Positions 52,451 through 62,971 of a stretch of DNA of 64,000 bases are shown here, in pieces; position 1 is the stretch's first letter, and each line of letters begins with the position of its first letter. The notes under the pieces were generated by a model. That model was not told where the DNA came from and ran no database searches. It saw nothing but the letters and a program-made list of their open reading frames with translations. The stretch is from Marsupella aquatica (Eukaryota > Marchantiophyta), in contig OZ316897.1 of the NCBI GenBank assembly GCA_973895155.1, positions 558,001 through 622,000 of the forward strand. Reading direction: 5' to 3'. A program made the position numbers and the translations under genes.

Positions 52451-55150
52451 TGCTCCCACCAAGAAAGGCAGTGTACCTGTCTAGCTTAAACCTGATCATA
52501 TTGAGTTTGCTACTATTGTGCCGTCAGGGCCTTCTGCCCATAGGATGACAATGAGTCCATCTGAGCATGGAAAAGTAGTAACCTAGCTACTCTGATGGAC
52601 TCTTGTGGCTAGACTCTAACTTGATTTAGAGAGGCCCCTGGTGTATTTGTTTTTTGGCTGGAAAATTTGAAATGTATCTAGGCTTGGTTGCAAAGGGTGG
52701 GCCGTAGTTCAAAAGAAGAGTTAGGAAGTAAAGCCACATTTAAGGCTAGCTACATTGAGGATCACCGGCCCTAGACAGATAAATGTTCGAATGTGATTGA
52801 CTGTGTGAGATTTTTTAAAACCTGGCATCCACTTTTCATAGCAATAAATAAATAAAAATTACTGAGCACGTACAGGTACAGAAACCCCAACCCACTATTA
52901 TCCTGAGCTGTAGGTAAAAACATTTTCTATGGTGGGATGGAATAGGAGAGCGAGAACCTGCAGCAGTGCAGGAACTTCACATATCAACGGAGTGGTATTC
53001 AGATTTTGTCTAAGTAATTGCCTTCTAATTATGTCCACCAGTACACATCCCGGCAAGGTGGATACACTCTATCGCTGATTTTGTGCACACAACTGAATTC
53101 ATAAGGGGATCAGACAAAGCAGATTTTTATTCGTCTTTAATGTGAATGACTTACATCTCGGTTGTTAATTAAGGGCACAAAATTGGCTTTTGCAGAACCT
53201 TTATTTCAACCTTTCCGTCGATGTTCAAAGATGTGGTGAATCGTATCTGCATGGCAGGTGACACTTGAAGATATAATAGAGGCACTGTCAAAGCCAAGAT
53301 GGTCCCCACCGAGGCCCCACCAAGGTTCCCACAGGGTAAAGCTCAGTTCACTAGGACCAACATTGATTTGCACCTGCACACTCGTTGCTTTGACTACATC
53401 ACAGTTCATTAAACAAAGAATAATTTAAACTTTGTCTTGAAAAATGTGCAATGCGACGTGAGTCTGCAGTATATTTCTCCAACGTTGCTCAGTTGTGAAT
53501 TTGTGTGGTGATTGCAAATTCCGGTGTCCCTTTTTTGCTACCTTTCCCCTCTTTGTCCTTTTGTATCTTTACACCAGATATATTCAGAGTTGAACAATAT
53601 GTGAATATTATTGTGCTATTTTGTGCAGGCCAAACTCGTTTTGTCTCATATATAGGAAGAGTGGAGTTTGGAGCTTGTATTGTTGGGTACTGCCTATATA
53701 TCCTTGTTTTCCTCCAATAATTAGAAGGTCATTATTTATATCACTGCCATTGCTAAGGATTCTGAGATTTTTCAATGAGTACTGCACACTTCACCTTATT
53801 TTGTATTTGCAAGCAGCAGGGCATATCTTACCTTGGACTAGTGGATCTCTAGACAAGATCTTTTTCTAAATTGAAACTTCTCTTTTGCACATCAGTACTA
53901 GGCTGATAATCTAATTTACTTTTGAATCATTGAACATTTGTGTTTCTATTTTGCAATGAAGGTGTGCTGGCTTTCTGTTTCGGCTCTGAAACGGCTGTGT
54001 GATGAAAAGGTGATGCGGTGCAGACTACCAAGGGTGAACATGTCTATATTTTTGCAGGTTTGCTTTTCATCCTATATCCATTGTTAAGGTATTTCTCTGC
54101 AACCTTTTGAAGATGCTGACAAGCTTAGTTGCCATTTGGCAATCTCTTTCTCTGAACTTGGCTGAAATTTGTTATAAATCAATTCAAACACAAGGAAATC
54201 ATTTGGGGAGTATGTGACATTTTATGCAGTATCAGGTAATTTTGGAATTACGACAACTCCAATCAATCACAGCCAGCCAATTTTTGTCGTTGGCAGTAAG
54301 TGTGTGAGATTGGGACCTGGATGGGAATCACTTTAGACAATAGGCTTTTGCTCTAACTCAATTAGACTCTATTTGCTTGTACCCTTTATAAGGCCGGCTA
54401 GAAGCTCTATACCAACTTCATCTTTAATTTGAAGCTGTGACTGTAAAGCCAAGAAGGACACGGCATTTTATGTGGAGTTATGACAGGGACTCACATGCTT
54501 TGTTAACTTTTCTTTAATATTACTATTTTTTACTGGTTGGCAGTTATATATTTGAAGTGAATTGTGTCAAAGGACCACCCTATAAAATACATTTTCCTTT
54601 CTTGAAAATTATTTATTGGTCCTGGTCCCTTTGTTGGGTAACTTCTTGTGCTGTTGCACTTCTGATTGGTACTAGGTCCTTTAATTGTTGACTAGGACTA
54701 TTAGTACTACCACTGCATGTTTTTATTTCAAACTTTTACTCTATGAATCTGTAATGTGAACCAGGTGGTTGTCCAAGATTCTTGTGGCTTGTTTCTAAAC
54801 TACTTTGCAGGAGACAACTCTAGAGCAGAGCAAGCACCTGTAGGGCTTGGTAGCGCTCAAACATGTCAAACAAGTGACACTCTTTTTTGTGGAGGCAGGT
54901 TCTAATGAGCAAATAGGACTTGCATTTGAGACCCCTAGCTAGGGATTGGAGAAGCCTATAGACTCCCATGTAGGGAATGATCATTGTGAGAGAATAAATG
55001 TTTTTGGATTCTGAATTTTTGAAACATGTACCACTGGCATTTTGCTTATTTTGTATGGCATGATGATTTTGGGGACATTGTATTATGCATGAATATGCAT
55101 GTGTTTGAGAATGTATTACATTGCATGTGATCTTTCTATGATTGTCCATA
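52451..55150. other. CACTA-C interior downstream of the reductase fragment
   Basis: AT-rich, mostly unique sequence with no recognised gene. The first 120 bp after the reductase end keep a protein-like frame (FATIVPSGPSAHRMTMSP), possibly a decayed extension. The rest may be captured 3' flank or intron. Confidence 0.35.
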
Positions 55151-55179
55151 GATATTTAGGGTTTAAAATTTTGGAGCTT

Positions 55180-55910
55180 TGAGATGAACTACTCAAAATG
55201 TAGTGCTTTAAAACATTAGATTTCCATTGTTTAAAGTTTTATAATGGATGACTCAAAATGTAGTGATTTGAGACAACAGAATCTACTCTCATTAAAGTTC
55301 TATAACATTTAAACCAAAGTGATTCGAGACAATGGTCATACCACTCCAACCTCTTACTCGTGATGTTTACAACCACTCATCCCAAAGTTGTAGATTAACA
55401 ATGTATAACACTTCAAATCAAGTCATATAACAAGTAATAAAATATGTATTGTTATGGTTGCAAATTTAGTCATATAACAAGTTGAAAAAATCATAAACTT
55501 ATAACTTCAATTATAGTCATATATTAAGTGATAAAAATTTATAGACAACACAACAAACACTAAATATGTAAAAACAATGTATAATTACAACCTCAAATCT
55601 AGTTGCATAATAAGTGGTAAAGGTTATAATGTTATGACTTCAATTTGAGTCATACAACAAGTACCAAAGGTGCAAAATGATGTATTGTTAGTACTTGAAA
55701 CCTAGTCAGGTAGTAAAAGTTGTGATTTCAATTTTAGTCATATAACAAGTAATGAAAGTGCCAAACAATGCATATTTACAACCCCAAATCCAGTCATATA
55801 ACAAGTAGTAAAGTTTGTATAGGTACTACTGTAGCTTTAGTCATTAAAGAAGTTCTAAAGGTGTCAATGGATATATAGTTACTACTTCAATTTAATAATG
55901 TAACAAGTGC
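55180..55910. repeat. CACTA-C right subterminal repeats
   Basis: Many diverged copies of AGTCATATAACAAGTA and TACAACTTCAAAT-type words, the counterpart of 45180-45990. The last 250 bp contain AAACAACT words also found just inside the left end (CCTAAACAACTC near 45108 and, reversed, near 56080). Confidence 0.7.
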
Positions 55911-56283
55911 TTCCATGTGGTTGGAAAAGGTACATTGACCATGTGTGACTTTTGGACACATGTCATCCCCAATATTTTTGGAGACTGCCACATGTCTAGT
56001 TATCATTTATCAATAAAAGTCACAATTTAGTAGTTGTTTTGGACGACATCTAAATAACTGTTTGTTTTTGAGTTGTTTAGGACCGTCAGGCTTGAAACCA
56101 ACGGTGACATAAACAACTCAAACATTTTAAGTTGTTGTTATAAACAACTTTATGCTCAAAACAACTGCTTGTCTAAAGCGACTGACATTAGTGCACTGAA
56201 ACCTTTCAGTTGTAAATTGTCCGTTAATACTCTAAAACAAGTTAATCATGTAGTGATAAAAGACAAGTTTCCCTCTAGTGTAT

Positions 56284-58012
56284 TTGAAATACTCGGGCGT
56301 TCTTGGTATTTTGAAATAATGCACGAGGAGGGGGGCCGCCAGGGGGGGGGGAAGTTACTCCGAGGGGGGAGTAGAGTCACATCCAAGTTACGGTCTATTG
56401 TTTCACCCACAGTCTTGGTGCACAGTTGGACAATTTGTCTAAAGTTAGTCGAGGCATTTGATGATTTACAAAAACTTCTCTTCAGGGGTCTTTGCACGTA
56501 GGATGCAGTGTCCGAAGGAAGGGATGGAGAGAAGTGTTCTTTGAACAGAATGTGCCGCTCGAGGCACAAGCGTCCACGATGTAAGAGATCATGGCTGCTG
56601 TTGCTATGTAGATCAAGCTGCGCTAGCAGGGTCAAGGGGAACATCAAGCCGATTGATAGAGCTGCCGTTCACATAATTTGTTCGAGCACTAGATTATTGT
56701 GCAAGGGGCGCAATCTAAGAAGGGAGCGAAGGGCAGGATAAGCACGTACACGCCTCAACATTGAACGATTAAATTGCCAATTGCAAGCCCGATTGCAGGT
56801 AAGGAGATGATCCATTGACCTTTTAGGTCTGATTCCAAATGTCAGTCGTTGCCAACAAATTCACTTTAATTTCAGCCGTGTACTATTAATTTTTAGGTAC
56901 CGGTTGTTGTAGTTGTCAAACACTAAAGCATTATTGTTTTGGTGTTGGCCTAATGCAGATTACTGCCACTCTTTCCACGAACCCTTAAATCAGAGGCGGT
57001 GGCTTTTAGGGTAGCCCAAGCTAGTTGAGTAGCATCATGACAATTTCATCCCACTCTTTGCAAGAATTAGAAGCTACAGCCAAGAAGTAGCAACGCAATC
57101 TCAGAAGAAGGGAGCAAAGAGCAGGACAAGTAGTGAATCAATTGAAAATTGATGCCAAACAAGTTATAGAAGCTGCAAACACAGAGGCAGAGAAGTTGCT
57201 TCAGCAAGCACGAGATGAAGCTAGAGTTTTCAAAGAGCAGGTGCTTGCTGAGATTGCTCAAGAGAGCGCTGCTGCTCAACGTCAAATTCAGGAGCTGGAA
57301 ACATGTGTTGCCACTTTACAGACTTGCTTGAATGTCACAACTAGGCGTGCATCAAATGCAAGTTCTCAACAAAGATGTAGAGAAAACAGAGGACGTCTTG
57401 TTGCAGAGCTTGTAGAAAATGACAACTCAGTGGTTCCTAATAGAGGACGTAGAAGTGAAACATATGTGGTTTCACAGATTGTCAAAAATTTTAGGTCTTG
57501 CACCACACGCCATAACTTAGCCTCAAAGTTGTCTATTATGAGGCACTTTTGGCTCCACAAGGCTATGAAGCAATTGCATCCCACGTCTTTTGGTTGCCCT
57601 AAACAAGATCTATCCTGGAGAACAACAGCTATTGATATGAAGAAGGTATTGAAAACTGTCAAATATGCTAGGCGAAAAGATCACAAAGCTGCTAAAGATA
57701 TCATCCTGAGCTCGTTGACTGGGACAGAAGTGGTGGGCAAGAGATACCAAAGTGCTCTTGCAAGAGCACTGTGTGTGAAGAGAGGGCCAATATCTGCCGC
57801 AAGTAAGATCAGAAGTATTTTGGATGGAGATGAAACCCTGAGGTTTCCCTTGGGTCAACGGAAACAGAGATCTGATCGTCTTTCTGAAGAGATTAGAGGT
57901 GAAGTGGCCTGGTTTTGGGAGGTGTTTACTAGAGCTTCTCCAAACAAGGACGGCAATGCTCGGAAAAGGATTTCAAAGAACGAATATGACGTCCACAGAG
58001 TTCATTGGCTAG
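56284..58012 (+). mobile_element. E3 transposon, continuation after CACTA-C
   Basis: Resumes the E3 sequence interrupted at 45046: leader (56284-57039) then transposase N-terminal half (57040-58012). It is truncated at 58013 by insertion of another E copy (E4), whose candidate target duplication on this side is GCTAG. Confidence 0.78.
57040..58012 (+). pseudogene. E-family DDE transposase, N-terminal half (E3)
   Basis: It starts near ATG 57036-57040 (MTISSHSLQELEATAKK, then a TAG at about 57087) and is open from 57133. A coiled coil (AEKLLQQARDEARVFKEQV) is followed by the conserved helical block HNLASKLSIMRHFWLHKAM, GCPKQDLSW, VKYARRKDHKAAKDI and RYQSALARALCVKR. Next come FPLGQRKQRSDRLSEEI, VAWFWEVFTRASP and KNEYDVHRVHWL, all matching the E1 protein at 36928-35945 and less damaged than it. 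The match ends at 58012, where E4 begins. The catalytic half is not present in the window. Confidence 0.7.
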
Positions 58013-58035
58013 GGCCAAAAGCAAGCTAGAGGGGG
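58013..58035. repeat. E4 terminal inverted repeat
   Basis: GGCCAAAAGCAAGCTAGAGG followed by GGGT, identical to the E1 left end. The inner sequence (CTAATTTGAGCAAAATAATA) matches the E1 right end, so this is a right end. Confidence 0.88.
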
Positions 58036-58761
58036 TCTAATTTGAGCAAAATAATACCCCTCCTAATACCACCCCTACAACAAAGCTCATAGTACAGTTA
58101 GTACTACAAGTCATGTAATGATGAGGGAGGAGGTTGTTGCAAGTACAATCACGTTGGAGGGAGGAAGGGCCGAAAAGACATTACTACCGTAACCTCCTAT
58201 CATTTCAAAATTAGAAAGGTCAGCAAATCCGGACCGTGCCGTGGTGGCAATGAAGATCAATGGTGGTGGTTGAGGGAGTAGCATTGTTGGATCTTGACCC
58301 TTCCTGCTAGAAGGATGATCCAAACCGTAGCATTGCCTGCAATCAAGGGAGACCTGGGCGCAAAGTGCGCACTTCCTTTCTATTTCCTTTTTGTCGCGTT
58401 GAATCAACTTTCACGATGCATACTCCAGTTTGAATGTTGCGCAATGTGCCAGTTGGAGAAGACCGCAACATTGTGATCCTTGATTAGGTAGCAGGGGAGG
58501 GAATGCGGGAGGGAATGACATTGCATTTTGGCGCAGGAAGTTGCTTTTAGTCGAGGGCTGCAAGCATTTGAATCTCTGGAACTTTTTGCATTCTCGTTTG
58601 CGTTGTGGAGATTGAAGAGTTACAGGACCTGAGCTACAATTTTGAAAGTTGAGGACATTCGGAAAGTTGCTCTGATTGTTTTCTTCCCCACTTGTTTAAT
58701 ATTGAATGTCTTCTATGATCTAGGCCACGCATTAGGCACACATTCAATCTTTTCAAATAAG

Positions 58762-61530
58762 ATGACATTGAACTCACATTCTTGTGTTGTAATTGAGGCG
58801 CAAGGCACTGGAAGGGACGAGTCAGACTCTGGAGTAACGTGCTTTCAAGGGACTCAGGCGGAGTCGCATAGCGCAGGTTTGCGCCCAAATAGTTTGTTGC
58901 CAACGCTTGGAGCGAGCAGCTGGGAGAACTCAAGCTACACAGCAGGTATGTCTTCTGAAATGCCTGGAAAGTCCACGAGTCACAAGCTACCACCGAAATC
59001 ACACGGTGAGAGTCTTGTAAAGGTCCCCTCATCAGAAGAGTGGAAAGTTGATGAGTTTGTGAAGGACATCGATCATTTCCACAATGTCCTTGGCTTGCCC
59101 AATGTGGGAAGCATTCCGAAGGAGCTCACAAGTGAAGACGTGTCCGCTGAGGTGTTGGAGGAGTATTTTGGGAACAAGTCTGGGAAGAACGGCTACAAGA
59201 AGGATGGCGTTAAGGGGATTCCTGCCGACGACATCGCCATGCTTACCTGTGCGCTGGACGGAATCGGAAAGTTTCAACCATACACTGTGGAGGTTGCCAA
59301 AGGTTTGTACTATGAGCGGATCTTAAAAAGACCTGTGAATTGGGCAGCTTGTGGTGCAGACAAGCATAGAGGGCAGCTTCGGTTGAGGTTTGTAAGGAAG
59401 TCTCCAATCGATAGAAACTCGCCACTATGGAAGAGGATTGAGACAAAGTATATCCCTCCTCTAGACCTCTTCAATAGAATACAGTCCGTTGCGAGTGGAG
59501 CACATTGTGAATCACCTGGGGAGGAGAAACCGGCAAACCTAGAGCTCAAGTCACCCGAAGCCTCGGGTCCTCATTCGAGTAGTCAAAACTTCCCGCAAAA
59601 CATGAACCAATTGCAGCAAGATACAATATCTCCAGGTACGGTGTTAGGACTAGAGGCAAATGAGCAAGAGCAAGTGAGTCCCTTTCTCAGGTAGGTGGTC
59701 CGAATCATGAAATGTCACCAGAAAATAGTTTCATAGGTTTTCCAGAAGCTCAAACCAAAAAACTTTGCACTGGAGTCACTACTGGCACGCCAGTTCCACA
59801 CCAGAAGAATACACTTCTTGAAACAATGTTGGAGGTAGTGGAGGCTAGTCTTGCAGAGCTTGGCCCTGAAATGCAGAAGTCTACACAAGATGCCATTCAA
59901 TTCACAGCAGCTCAGAATGAGGCTACTGATCGAATCAACTCAATTCAAATGACATTGTCAAGGTTGAAAGTGCAAAAGAATGAACTCACTAATATCATCC
60001 ACGATGTACAGCGACGCATCCATGCTCAGGTCAAAGAGCAAGCTCAAGTATCTGAGGATCTTGAACTGCTGCAAGATCCTGACGAAGAGCATTCTGAAGA
60101 TGAGGTAAATGATCTCATTTTGTTTAAAGCTACATTTGTTTTCATATTATCTTTGTTGAATGTGATTTTCAGTTGCTTATAACAATCCTGTTGTGTTGGC
60201 CGGGACTTGTGCAGGCACTTTGCAAAGGGTTGCGAGAAAAATATGTCTCGTGTTGCAATGAAACAAATATACTGCAAGCAAACTTGGCTGCTTCAAAGCA
60301 GAAGCGCATTGATGTAGTCGCAGATGCTCAAGTACTCAACTCAGATGAAAGAGTTGAATAAGTTGGATGAGGAACAGGAGTATGGGAAACAGACCTTGCA
60401 CAAGCTAGATCATACAGCATACAAATTGACAAAGTCCTATGATGCTCTCAATCTAGAGTGCGCAAGACTAAAGGAGCACTTGAATACCTCTCATTCAATT
60501 TATGTATGCCCTATTAGTATCATTTGTCCTGCGCAGACAAAGGAGGCTTATTTTCCCATAAGCGAATGCCCTGTTTGCTCTCTTGGCTTCTTTTGTAACA
60601 ATTGGATTCCCACATCATGTGGACATTGCTATCATCCAAGTTGTTTGTTCCCGTTGCTTCGAAACGGTGACAGTAAACCTCCTAAGTGTTTAGCCTGTGC
60701 TGAAGTGTTTCATCCAGCCTGGCTGAAGTGCTGGGGTTCATCCCGAGTGGACCATCCAGATGTAGTGAAGCTAGCAGATGATTGGGGTTTGGAAGAACAA
60801 TCTATCTCTTTTCAAAAGAGCCTTAGTGATCTGTATTACAAGAATGCCTTGAATTTAAAGGGAAGGAGGGAGAATCAAGCCTTGAAGCATAAGAAAGTTT
60901 CGGGTTTAGGGTTTAGGTTTAGGGTTTAGGGTTTATATTCAAAGGTATATCACTAAACCTGGTCACTCGAGTTGTTGGCATAGTATGATCTGGCTTTGTC
61001 GTACATTGGTATTAGCGGGGATATTGGTCAATTGCTAATTGTGGGATATTGTTTTGCGCTGCAGGAAAGTGTGAAGAAGTCTATCGAATATCATGAGGCT
61101 GTTGGTAAAGCTGCACATGTACACCATGAGTTGTTGAGGGTCTCAAAAGTTGACATCAAGTCAGTTCCTACTCTAGTTCAAATGCAGACTTCAGCCCTGG
61201 AGTCCAAGGGTGAGGTGAATCTCTCAATTGTGAAGGTCGAAAAGGGTGCTGCTCCAGAACCTGGTTCGGTCACTCAGGTGGAGAATGTCTCTAATGACTC
61301 TAAGCCTGGCTCTGAGTCTTGTAAGGGGAGTAGCAAAAAGCGAAAGGCCGAGGAGAAGAATGGCACAAGCTCCTCTCAAGCTAAGGGGAAGTTAAGGGGT
61401 GCTGCTATCAGTCTAGGATTGGATCCTGCTCATGACAAGGGTGGTAATGTTGCCTTAAAGTCAGTTGAAAAGGTTAAACCACCTGTCAATTAAAGGACGA
61501 GGAAGAGGTCGTGGATCAGCTAGGAAATTG
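58762..61530 (+). pseudogene. Coiled-coil/RING-like zinc finger protein (E4 copy, fuller length)
   Basis: Start ATG near 58762 (MTLNSHSCVVIEAQG). Order: a Ser-rich N-terminus; a helical block (VDEFVKDIDHFHNVLGLPN, TSEDVSAEVLEEYFGN); and a conserved 100-residue block (LYYERILKRPVNWAACGADK, RGQLRLRFVRKSP, KYIPPLDLFNRIQSVASG). A coiled coil follows (59712-60104, and 60215-60490 after an intron with GAG|GTAAAT donor and GCAG acceptor). Then comes a RING-like cluster (CPVCSLGFFCNNW, SCGHCYHPSCLF, PKCLACAEVFHPAW). The last exon (about 61064) has KKRKAEEKNG and would end in a GRGRGRG-rich tail, but a 4-base insertion gives an early stop (61491). Frame changes near 59690 and 60323 also break it. It may be a ubiquitin-ligase-like accessory protein of the transposon; that is inference. 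Confidence 0.55.
60833..60990. other. 160 bp extra segment with TTTAGGG telomere-type repeats
   Basis: Absent from the E1 copy (18600-18660 reads straight through). Flanked by TGATCT on both sides. Contains GGGTTTAGGGTTTAGGTTTA at about 60901-60935, a short interstitial telomeric tract. Confidence 0.7.
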
Positions 61531-61849
61531 TAATAGGTGAGGCTGGGTAATTTAAATAGGACTACTATGTTGACATTGTCGTCTGCCTCTGAGCATTCAT
61601 GAACCCTAGATGTCTGTCTAGATACCCAATGTGGATGCATCGATGGTAAATTTTCTTACTCTCCTATTGCTCATCCTTTGTACCAGTCAATTTCTATGTA
61701 TTGTCACAGGTTTATTTGGTTTAGGGTTCACTCACTTCATACATGCATATTATGTAGATTTGAATACTCACTTTACATGCACTACCAGACTCAGGTAATT
61801 TCTCTGGCTGTGCTTTCATGTCACAGAGTATTTACCTGGTACCTGTGAT

Positions 61850-62330
61850 TGTTACTCTAATACTAAGTATTAGTTTAGTACCTTCGGGTATTAGTCTAAT
61901 ACAATAAGGTATTACTGTAAGAGTTTCAGGTGTTAGTCAATTCCTGGTATTTTCATAATACCTCAAGTACTATTATCTCAATACCGTTGAGTTTTATCTC
62001 AATACCATTGAGTATTATCATAATACCATTGAGTATTATCACAATACCGTGTATTATTATCATAATACCTTGTAGTATTGTCACAATACCGTGTAGTATT
62101 ATGTAAATACCTTGTAGTATTATGTAAATACCTTTGAGTATTATGTAAGTTACGCGTTTGAGTATTGTTTCAAATTCCTGCGAGTATTAGTTCAATACCT
62201 TTGAGTAGTAGTGTAATCCCTTGAGGATTGTGTGTCATGTTGTGGTAGTGCAAGCAAGGTTTTGTCATTGAATATCCATCGGGAATCCTTGAGTATTGAT
62301 TTGAGTATTGGACTTGTAGTTTTGCAGGAT
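61850..62330. repeat. AATACTC/GGTATT array (E4 copy)
   Basis: Counterpart of 17290-17790; repeated TTGAGTATTATCATAATACC-like units that are partly self-complementary. Directly upstream of the RPA-like gene start at 62348. Confidence 0.8.
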
Positions 62331-62347
62331 CTTGTTGACGTAGAAGA

Positions 62348-62971
62348 ATGGGGACTCCTGTAACAGAAGTTGAGCAGGTCGTGGAAGCAGGGCAGTCTGC
62401 TTCATTTCGAGATGTCGTGGTTCATATTGTGAACTTTCATTCAACCTTCCCCCATCCTCGGCGCTTTATTTATAAAGCATGCTCACATCGGCTAGGACAT
62501 GGAGGCATTTGTGGCACATCAAAGGAGCTCGGCCGGCAGGTGTGTGGCCATGCAGGGGAGGGTGTTGATACATATGGTTTTGAAGTTGTGATTGTTGATG
62601 CGGTGTTTAAGCAGGCAACCCCCATTCGTGCTGAGATTCGGGATAGCGCTTCAGTCTGGTTGGGGCTAGGAGCTTCAGACCTACGAGCTTGCACCGAACA
62701 GGAGCAGATGGACTACATCCGGGCTGTTGCCTTGCAGTGTCGAAGGTGCTCAGTGGCCTTGGCTGCAAAAGATGGGGTACTATCAGTGGAAATTTTGTCT
62801 CTCCTTGGGGTTCCTACCCATAGTTGGGTCCCCAGGCCTCTCACTGTGACAGTTTCTAGATCCCACCCAAGGTCCACCAATGTGGAACGATCCCTCGTAC
62901 CAAGAGGATCTCTCCTTTTGGACCAATTGGAGGGTATTTTAGTCGCACTTCACCATCAAGGTTTAGATTAG
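62348..62971 (+). CDS. RPA-C/OB-fold-like accessory protein of E4, intact
   Basis: A complete 207-codon frame with ATG at 62348 and stop at 62969. The order is VVVHIVNFHSTFPHPRRF, then YKAC and a Cys/His-rich zinc-finger-like insertion (CSHRLGHGGICGTSKELG, VCGHAGEG). A strand-rich part follows (YGFEVVIVDAVFKQ, IRAEIRDSASVWLGLGASDL), then CRRCSVALAAKDGVLSVEIL. This is the layout of the C-terminal DNA-binding OB fold of replication protein A, in which a zinc ribbon is inserted in the barrel and an LLG helix follows. If correct it would bind single-stranded DNA. The E1 copy has a nonsense mutation at one of these Cys codons. The assignment rests on pattern only; an uncharacterised plant transposon protein is the alternative. 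Confidence 0.5.
   Translation: MGTPVTEVEQVVEAGQSASFRDVVVHIVNFHSTFPHPRRFIYKACSHRLGHGGICGTSKELGRQVCGHAGEGVDTYGFEVVIVDAVFKQATPIRAEIRDSASVWLGLGASDLRACTEQEQMDYIRAVALQCRRCSVALAAKDGVLSVEILSLLGVPTHSWVPRPLTVTVSRSHPRSTNVERSLVPRGSLLLDQLEGILVALHHQGLD

Larger units (their letters stand above)
45047..56280. mobile_element. CACTA-C: 11.2 kb non-autonomous CACTA element with captured gene
   Basis: The left end CACTAGAAGAAAACCTGTG and the right end (reverse complement CACTAGAGGGAAACTTGTC) match at about 25 of 31 terminal positions. The flanking triplets are both TAT (45044-45046 and 56281-56283), a perfect 3 bp duplication. It has CACTA-type subterminal repeats at both ends, a 704 bp tandem repeat and an enoyl-ACP reductase pseudogene. 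No tnp2 or TNPA is present, so it would need transposase from elsewhere. The termini differ from CACTA-A/B, so it is a different family. Confidence 0.9.

Noticed and set aside
56251-56255. GTAGTG at 56250-56255 as the right end of CACTA-C
   Set aside because: The triplet after it (ATA) does not match TAT on the left, while CTCTAGTG at 56280 gives a better terminal match and a TAT duplication.
56246-56647. 133-codon minus frame in the E3 leader
   Set aside because: It crosses the CACTA-C/E3 junction, so it cannot be an ancestral gene.
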